From the NCBI GenBank assembly GCA_046484625.1, contig JAWOIO010000183.1, positions 1-9,931 on the forward strand: 9,931 nt of DNA. Direction: 5' to 3'. Of this stretch, positions 5,898-9,931 are shown piece after piece. The position numbers were made by a program, and so were the translations under genes. This DNA is from DASUAO01 sp046484625. Its GTDB lineage: Bacteria > Actinomycetota > Acidimicrobiia > IMCC26256 > PALSA-555. The notes beneath the pieces are model-generated. The model had not been told where the DNA came from. It searched no databases and worked only from the letters and a program-made list of their open reading frames with translations. Within the stretch, counting starts at the first letter, position 1; each line of letters begins with the position of its first letter.

Positions 5898-6710
5898 CTA
5901 CGGTGTCGTCGTCGGCGTCTCGGCCACTGCGGTCGAGTCAGTCGTCGCTCCCGCGAGCGACGTGGTCGTCGTGACCTCTTCCCCGGGCCCCGCGGTGCTG
6001 CACCCCGGGTTGTCGAGTGGCGTCGCGCCGCTGCCGTCGTCGACCGGGGTCGCGGTGGCGTTCGGGGGGACACCGATGTCCTCGCCCTTGGGGAGGAAGG
6101 CCAACGCGTACACGGCCTGGTCCTTCAGCTTGACCCTCGACGGGTCGCCCTTCTCGGGCCGGCAGTCGGTCGACCACTTCACGACGCCCTTCTGACCCGC
6201 GAACGGCGTCCCGGGGGGGCACTCGTCGCCGTTCGACCAGGTGGTCTGGTCGGGAGCCGAGGCGGGACCCGACCAGAGGTCGATCGACGTCTCGGACGCC
6301 GACCAACCGCCGTAGGTCAAGAACCGGTCGAGGCTCGCGTTGTCACCACCTTCGGACGCCGTGAACGGGTGGATGTGGATGAAGCCGTCGCCGTGGGTGT
6401 GGATGCCGGACCGGACGTTCGGGTTGTCGGCCGCGGTCTCGAACTCGGCCGGGTCACCCAGCCAGGTCCCGCAGATGTCGGCTGCGATCGCTGCATGCCA
6501 GTGGTCGCCAGGGGCACCCGTTGCGGGGTTGCCCGGTTGCGGGGCGACCGCGTCGGCGCTGTCGGGACGCGCGAGCGCGACGCCGATCGCTCCCCCGATC
6601 ACGATCACGGCGAGCACCGAGTAGAACCAGGTCGCTCCTCCCCGCTTCTTCGGCCGACGGCCGCGGGCCCTGATCCGGGCGCGGGTGTACTTGCTCCCAG
6701 ACTTCGCCAT
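5898..6710 (-). CDS. Membrane-anchored exported protein with three HxH pairs, unknown function
   Basis: I do not recognise a characterised family in these 270 residues. Residues 1-25 are strongly basic (RARIRARGRRPKKR), followed by one hydrophobic helix at about 27-47 (WFYSVLAVIVIGGAIGVALA), so the rest should face outside. A Pro/Ala linker leads to a domain with HWH (70-72), C80, HTHGDGFIHIHPF (104-116), C164 and C183. Three HxH pairs plus Asp 108 could bind a transition metal, and the cysteines could form a disulfide. C237 lies near a Thr/Pro-rich low-complexity tail (246-270) that looks like an extracellular linker or O-glycosylated stalk. The gene sits 9 bp after the WbbL-like transferase and 9 bp before the pyrophosphorylase, so it is cotranscribed with sugar genes. 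A role in envelope glycan handling or metal-dependent surface chemistry is possible; nothing in the sequence settles it. Confidence 0.85.
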   Translation of the reverse strand: MAKSGSKYTRARIRARGRRPKKRGGATWFYSVLAVIVIGGAIGVALARPDSADAVAPQPGNPATGAPGDHWHAAIAADICGTWLGDPAEFETAADNPNVRSGIHTHGDGFIHIHPFTASEGGDNASLDRFLTYGGWSASETSIDLWSGPASAPDQTTWSNGDECPPGTPFAGQKGVVKWSTDCRPEKGDPSRVKLKDQAVYALAFLPKGEDIGVPPNATATPVDDGSGATPLDNPGCSTAGPGEEVTTTTSLAGATTDSTAVAETPTTTP

Positions 6711-6719
6711 CGGTCGAGG

Positions 6720-7622
6720 CTACCGCGCGGTGCCCGGCCGACCTCGGCGCGGGGCTCCGACCCGACCGATGCGCGAGGCAGCCATCTGGACGACCGCCCG
6801 GCCGGCCAGGAACAGCGTCGCGGGAACGAGCAGGACCCGCTTCGGCCCGCGCCAGCGCTTCGCCGCGAACCGCAGGAGTGAGCGGTGGTGGGCCGCGATC
6901 ATCCGGTACGGATGCCGCCGCGTGCTCAGCCCCTGGACGTGGGTGACGGAGCCGGCGGGCTCGTACGCGATGGTCCATTCGGCCCGCCGGAGCCGCCAGC
7001 AGAGGTCGACGTCCTCGACGTACATGAAGTACCCGTCGTCCCATCCACCGACCTCGTCGAGCGCCGAGCGCCGGAGCCAGATCGCCGCACCCGACACCCA
7101 GTCGACGGCGCGCGGCAGCGTCGGGTCGCGATCGAGCTCGCGATATCGCCGGGTGAACCCATTGCCGGGACGCAGCTTCCCGAGGAGCGCGTGCCCCACC
7201 GTGTCGCGCAGCGTGGGCACCTGGCGGGCCGACGGGTAGTGCGATCCGTCGGGCTCGAAGATCGCGGGTCCGACTGCTCCCAGGTGAGGGTCGTCGTCGA
7301 GTCGCCGCACCATCGCGGCGGCCGTCCCCTGCGAGATCACGAGGTCCGGGTTGCACACCGCGACGACGGGTGCGGTGGTCGCCGCGATCCCCCGATTGGC
7401 GGCCCCCGCATACCCGAGGTTCGCGCCGGTCTCGATCACCCTCACATCCGGATGGACGGCGAGCAGTCGCGCCACCGACCCGTCGCCGGAGCCGTTGTCG
7501 ACCACGACGATCTCGGCGGGGCCGGCGCTGCCATCGGCGACGATGGTCGAGACGCAGTCACGCAACGCGTCGCCGGCCTCGTAGTTCACCACGACGGCCG
7601 ACCACCGGGGCTCGGGGGTCAT
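6720..7622 (-). CDS. WbbL-like family 2 glycosyltransferase (rhamnosyltransferase type)
   Basis: This 300-residue GT2 enzyme resembles mycobacterial WbbL, which adds rhamnose to the GlcNAc-PP-decaprenyl linker of arabinogalactan. Visible motifs are AVVVNYEAG (9-17), VVDNGSGDGS (40-49), TGANLGYAGAANRG (65-78), NPD (91-93, DXD-equivalent), YPSARQVPTL (129-138), WVSGAA (175-180), GYFMYVEDVDLCWR (197-210, with the ED catalytic-base pair) and AAHHRSLLRF (243-252). The YPSARQ.P, YFMY.EDVDL and AAHH blocks are the closest to WbbL. The tail (265-300) is basic with one hydrophobic patch, suggesting membrane association. No rmlA-D genes are in the window, so the donor may be dTDP-rhamnose made elsewhere or another sugar. 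The ATG at 7622 is the third ATG in a tandem 14-bp repeat, and the two earlier ATGs lead into five-codon ORFs. Confidence 0.92.
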   Translation of the reverse strand: MTPEPRWSAVVVNYEAGDALRDCVSTIVADGSAGPAEIVVVDNGSGDGSVARLLAVHPDVRVIETGANLGYAGAANRGIAATTAPVVAVCNPDLVISQGTAAAMVRRLDDDPHLGAVGPAIFEPDGSHYPSARQVPTLRDTVGHALLGKLRPGNGFTRRYRELDRDPTLPRAVDWVSGAAIWLRRSALDEVGGWDDGYFMYVEDVDLCWRLRRAEWTIAYEPAGSVTHVQGLSTRRHPYRMIAAHHRSLLRFAAKRWRGPKRVLLVPATLFLAGRAVVQMAASRIGRVGAPRRGRPGTAR

Positions 7623-7650
7623 GCGCGATCCGTCATGCGCGATCCGTCAT
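7619..7650 (-). promoter_or_regulatory. Two overlapping five-codon mini-ORFs coupled to the WbbL-like start
   Basis: On the minus strand, ATG at 7650 opens a five-codon ORF (MTDRA, stop TGA 7635-7633). ATG at 7636 opens an identical one (stop TGA 7621-7619). The first stop overlaps the second ATG as ATGA, and the second stop overlaps the real ATG (7622) in the same way. Each ATG has GGA 6 nt upstream, a weak Shine-Dalgarno. Ribosomes could therefore step from mini-ORF to mini-ORF into the gene. The arrangement is seen; a role in expression is inference. Confidence 0.45.
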
Positions 7651-7661
7651 GCGCGATCCGG
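7620..7661. repeat. Three tandem 14-bp repeats spanning the WbbL-like start codon
   Basis: The units are 7620-7633, 7634-7647 and 7648-7661. On the plus strand they read CATGCGCGATCCGT twice and once with G as the last base. On the coding (minus) strand each unit ends in ATG, so the translation start region has been triplicated. The array fills most of the 47-bp gap between the DPM1-like gene stop (7670) and the WbbL-like start. Confidence 0.9.
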
Positions 7662-7669
7662 CCCGCTCG

Positions 7670-8383
7670 TCAGTCGACGAAGCGGTACTTGATCAGGGTC
7701 CAGAGGGCCGCGAACCCGTCGCGCCAGGTGATCTTCTTGCCTTCGTCGACCTCGCGCCCGGCATAGGAGATCGGGACCTCATAGATCCGGATGCCCTGCC
7801 GGAGGATCTTCGCGGTGACCTCGGGCTCGAAGTCGAAGCGCTCCGCCCGCAGCCTGAGCCCGTCGAGGACCCGGCGATCGAACAGCTTGTAGCAGGTCTC
7901 CATGTCGGAGAGGGTGGTGTTGTAGAGCACGTTGGTCACGAGCGACAGGAACCGGTTGCCGACCCAGTGCAGGAACATCATGTTGCGCCGTTCGCCCGTG
8001 AACCGCGAGCCGTAGACGACGACCGCCCGACCCCGCAGCACGGGCGCGAGCAGCTTCGGCCAGTCGCCGGGGTCGTACTCGAGATCGGCGTCCTGCACGA
8101 GCACGAGATCGCCGGTGACATGACCGAGCCCGGTGCGGATCGCGGCACCCTTGCCCTGGTTCACGTCGTGCTGCACGACGCGGGTCGTGCTGTCGTGCAG
8201 CTGGGGCAGAACGCTCGCGGTTCCGTCGTCACTCCCGTCGTCGACGAGAATGATCTCGAGCGCGAGCGGGAGCTCGACGGCCCGCATCCGACGCACGATC
8301 TCCACGACCGTGTTGCGCTCGTTGAAGACGGGCACGATCACCGAGAGCTTCGAGTACGTGGCGAGCGGCTCGATGGGCTTCAC
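7670..8383 (-). CDS. Family 2 glycosyltransferase, DPM1/polyprenyl-phosphate sugar synthase-like
   Basis: This 237-residue GT2 protein probably transfers a sugar from an NDP-sugar to a polyprenyl phosphate at the inner face of the membrane. Motifs are SVIVPVFNER (14-23), LVDDGSDDGT (46-55), NQGKGAAIRTG (75-85), QDADLEYDP (97-105, with the DXD metal site), GSRF (125-128), DMETCYKLF (160-168) and FDFEPE (183-188). These are the blocks of dolichol-phosphate mannose synthase-like enzymes. It lacks the C-terminal membrane helices of the longer forms, so it is a short, peripheral type. With a probable GDP-mannose pyrophosphorylase in the same operon, polyprenyl-phosphate-mannose is a reasonable product; another sugar, including xylose or glucose, is not excluded. 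The start is a GTG at 8383 that overlaps the TGA of the decarboxylase gene (GTGTGA), and there is no internal Met alternative near the conserved N-terminus. Confidence 0.92.
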   Translation of the reverse strand: MKPIEPLATYSKLSVIVPVFNERNTVVEIVRRMRAVELPLALEIILVDDGSDDGTASVLPQLHDSTTRVVQHDVNQGKGAAIRTGLGHVTGDLVLVQDADLEYDPGDWPKLLAPVLRGRAVVVYGSRFTGERRNMMFLHWVGNRFLSLVTNVLYNTTLSDMETCYKLFDRRVLDGLRLRAERFDFEPEVTAKILRQGIRIYEVPISYAGREVDEGKKITWRDGFAALWTLIKYRFVD

Positions 8384-9309
8384 ACGCGGCTCCGGTACCA
8401 GTCAAGGGTGTGGACAAGACCTTCGCGCAGGTCCACCCGGGGTTCCCAGCCGAGCTCGCGACGCGCCACGGTGATGTCGGGCCGCCTTCGGGTCGGATCG
8501 TCGAGGGGGAGCTCCTCGAAGTGAACAGCGGCGGCCGACCCGACGACGTCGACGACGAGCTCGGCCAGCTCGAGGATCGTGTGCTCGTCGGGGTTCCCGA
8601 TGTTCATCGGCCCGACCCAGTCGCTGTCGAGCAGCGCGAGGAGGCCACCGACCTCGTCCTCCACGTAGCAGAACGACCGGGTCTGGAGCCCATCCCCGTA
8701 GACGGTGAGGTCACGTCCCGCCAGCGCCTGAGCGAGGAAGTTGGAGACCACCCGACCGTCACCTGGCTCGAGTCCGGGCCCGTAGGTGTTGAAGATGCGC
8801 GCGACCTTCGTGTCGACGGCGTGGGTACGGTGGTACGCCATCGTGAGCGGCTCGGCGAATCGCTTCGCCTCGTCGTAGACCGACCGGGGACCGACCGGGT
8901 TGACGTTGCCCCAGTAGGTCTCCTGCTGGGGATGCTCGAGCGGGTCGCCGTAGACCTCGCTGGTCGACGCGAGCAGGAACCGGGCGCCTGAGCGACGGGC
9001 GAGCTCGAGGGCGTTGCGCGTCCCCTCTGAGCCGACGGCGAGCGTCTCGAGCGGTCGGGCGAGGTACTCCGGCGGGCTCGCGGCGCTCGCGAAGTGCAAC
9101 ACCGCGTCGACCCGACCGTCGACGGGGATCCCCGCGACCACGTCGTGCTCGAGCAACGCGAACCCCGGACCTTCGAGATCGGCGACGTGGTCGATGCGCC
9201 CGGTCGACAGGTCGTCGACCGCCACGACCTCCCAGTCCCGGGACCGAAGCGTGCGGCACAAGTGCGACCCGAGGAACCCGGCACCTCCGGTGACGACCGC
9301 GCGAGGCAT
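8380..9309 (-). CDS. uxs: UDP-glucuronate decarboxylase (UDP-xylose synthase)
   Basis: This 309-residue extended SDR oxidises C4 of UDP-glucuronate with bound NAD, loses CO2 and re-reduces to give UDP-xylose. The identification rests on UXS-specific blocks: HFASAASPPEYLARPLETL (72-90), STSEVYGDP (115-123, with catalytic T116 and the decarboxylase glutamate E118), YWGNVNPVGPRSVYDEAKR (132-150, with Y145 and K149), ARIFNTYGPG (170-179) and DPTRRRPDI (271-279, supplying the conserved arginine). The NAD loop is GGAGFLGS (8-15). The ATG at 9309 is chosen because MPRAVVTGG is the canonical start; it overlaps the stop of the UDP-glucose dehydrogenase gene by 1 bp (TGATG). The neighbour makes its substrate, which strengthens the call. 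Galactose or dTDP-glucose activities are ruled out by the SEVYG and SPPEYL signatures. Confidence 0.95.
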   Translation of the reverse strand: MPRAVVTGGAGFLGSHLCRTLRSRDWEVVAVDDLSTGRIDHVADLEGPGFALLEHDVVAGIPVDGRVDAVLHFASAASPPEYLARPLETLAVGSEGTRNALELARRSGARFLLASTSEVYGDPLEHPQQETYWGNVNPVGPRSVYDEAKRFAEPLTMAYHRTHAVDTKVARIFNTYGPGLEPGDGRVVSNFLAQALAGRDLTVYGDGLQTRSFCYVEDEVGGLLALLDSDWVGPMNIGNPDEHTILELAELVVDVVGSAAAVHFEELPLDDPTRRRPDITVARRELGWEPRVDLREGLVHTLDWYRSRV

Positions 9310-9931
9310 CAGCGCCCCACCCCGACGTACGAGAACCCGCGACGTCGCATCGCGGCCGGGTCGAGGAGGTTGCGGGTGTCGACGATCGTCGGCGAGGCCA
9401 TCTCCGCGGCGACCCGATCGAAGTCGAGCCAGCGGAACTCGTCCCATTCGGTGAGGACGACGAGCACGTTCGCGCCCGCGCACGCCTCGTACGCGTCCGC
9501 GACGATCTGCAGGCCGGGGAGACCCGCTTGCATCGCATCGGACACGGCCGGGTCGTACGCCCGGACCTCAGCGCCCTCGCCGGCGAGGCGATCCGCGATC
9601 GCGATCGCAGGCGAGTCCCGGAGGTCGTCGGTGTTCGCCTTGAAGGTGAGGCCCCACACCGCGATGCGCGCACCGGCGAGCGGCGCATCGTGGGCGGATC
9701 GCACCTTGGCCACCATCCGGTCGCGTTGGGCCTCGTTGACCTCCACCGCGCCTCGGAGCAGGCTGAAGTCGTAGCCCGCCTCCCGTGAAGCGTGGAGGAG
9801 TGCGGCGGTGTCCTTGGGAAAGCACGAACCACCCCACCCCGGACCGGGCTGGAGGAACTCGAATCCGATGCGAGGGTCGTATCCCATCCCCAGTGCGACG
9901 TTGCGCACGTCGGCGTTCACCGACTCGCACA
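9309..9931 (-). CDS. ugd: UDP-glucose 6-dehydrogenase, C-terminal part (runs off right edge)
   Basis: The frame is open to the window edge; 206 C-terminal residues are visible and the N-terminal NAD domain lies outside. The visible part begins CESVNADV, the end of the central dimer helix. It then shows GMGYDPRIG, GPGWGGSCFPKD (with the catalytic cysteine, codon at about 9824-9822), the C-terminal UDP-binding domain with VWGLTFKANTDDLRDSPA, and the family tail VLTEWDEFRWLDF and VDTRNLLD. These are diagnostic of the UDP-glucose/GDP-mannose dehydrogenase superfamily, and the FPKD and LTEW segments fit UDP-glucose dehydrogenase. The enzyme makes UDP-glucuronate in two NAD-dependent steps, which the next gene decarboxylates. 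The stop TGA overlaps the ATG of that gene. The operon promoter must be outside the window to the right. Confidence 0.95.
   Translation of the reverse strand, partial: CESVNADVRNVALGMGYDPRIGFEFLQPGPGWGGSCFPKDTAALLHASREAGYDFSLLRGAVEVNEAQRDRMVAKVRSAHDAPLAGARIAVWGLTFKANTDDLRDSPAIAIADRLAGEGAEVRAYDPAVSDAMQAGLPGLQIVADAYEACAGANVLVVLTEWDEFRWLDFDRVAAEMASPTIVDTRNLLDPAAMRRRGFSYVGVGR

Noticed and set aside
4623..6881. Very long plus-strand open frame (752 codons) antisense to the epimerase, pyrophosphorylase and His-rich protein genes
   Set aside because: It is an Arg/Asp/Gly-rich shadow produced by GC-biased codon use opposite three genes with clear family motifs; no domain is recognisable in it.

Overview
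The window is very GC-rich (around 70% by eye) and gene-dense. Coding frames have G/C third positions, and there are GTG starts and 1-4 bp stop/start overlaps. It carries coenzyme F420 genes (cofD, cofE and a FbiB-type nitroreductase) beside a mannose-1-phosphate guanylyltransferase-like gene and a WbbL-like glycosyltransferase. That neighbourhood resembles the mycobacterial fbiA-fbiB / manB-wbbL region. I infer a high-GC actinobacterium outside the mycobacteria, possibly of the Acidimicrobiia, but the sequence does not prove the class.

Layout. Positions 1-744 (minus) hold the N-terminal 248 residues of a family 2 glycosyltransferase that runs off the left edge. A divergent intergenic region (745-911) holds a good plus-strand promoter, a minus-strand -10 and a CRP-type palindrome between them. 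Positions 912-1415 (plus) encode a lysine-rich helical protein with four exact-length 11-residue repeats. Positions 1416-1561 hold five 16-bp tandem repeats, a 12-bp GC hairpin and a -10 box placed for leaderless transcription of cofD. The three genes cofD, cofE and the nitroreductase (1562-3803, plus) overlap by 4 bp each and form an F420 operon. It converges, with a 35-bp gap, on a seven-gene minus-strand operon that enters from the right edge. In transcription order that operon is UDP-glucose dehydrogenase (partial), UDP-glucuronate decarboxylase, DPM1-like glycosyltransferase, WbbL-like glycosyltransferase, a His-rich membrane-anchored protein of unknown function, NDP-sugar pyrophosphorylase and a GalE-like epimerase (9931 to 3839).

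How the genes work together. The plus operon covers late F420 synthesis: guanylated three-carbon acid plus FO gives (dehydro)F420-0, which is reduced and polyglutamylated. In mycobacteria the ligase and reductase are fused as FbiB; here they are two coupled genes. The minus operon makes UDP-glucuronate and UDP-xylose, another NDP-sugar (probably GDP-mannose) and an epimerised sugar, and supplies two transferases, so it serves cell-wall or surface glycan assembly.

Most worth a second look: the chain of two five-codon ATGA-coupled mini-ORFs formed by a 14-bp triplication immediately before the WbbL-like gene; the exported protein with three HxH pairs inside the sugar operon; the hendecad-repeat protein with its CRP-like operator; and the split FbiB. 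I see no rRNA, tRNA, CRISPR array, insertion sequence or phage gene. Apart from these items the window looks like ordinary chromosomal housekeeping and envelope territory.
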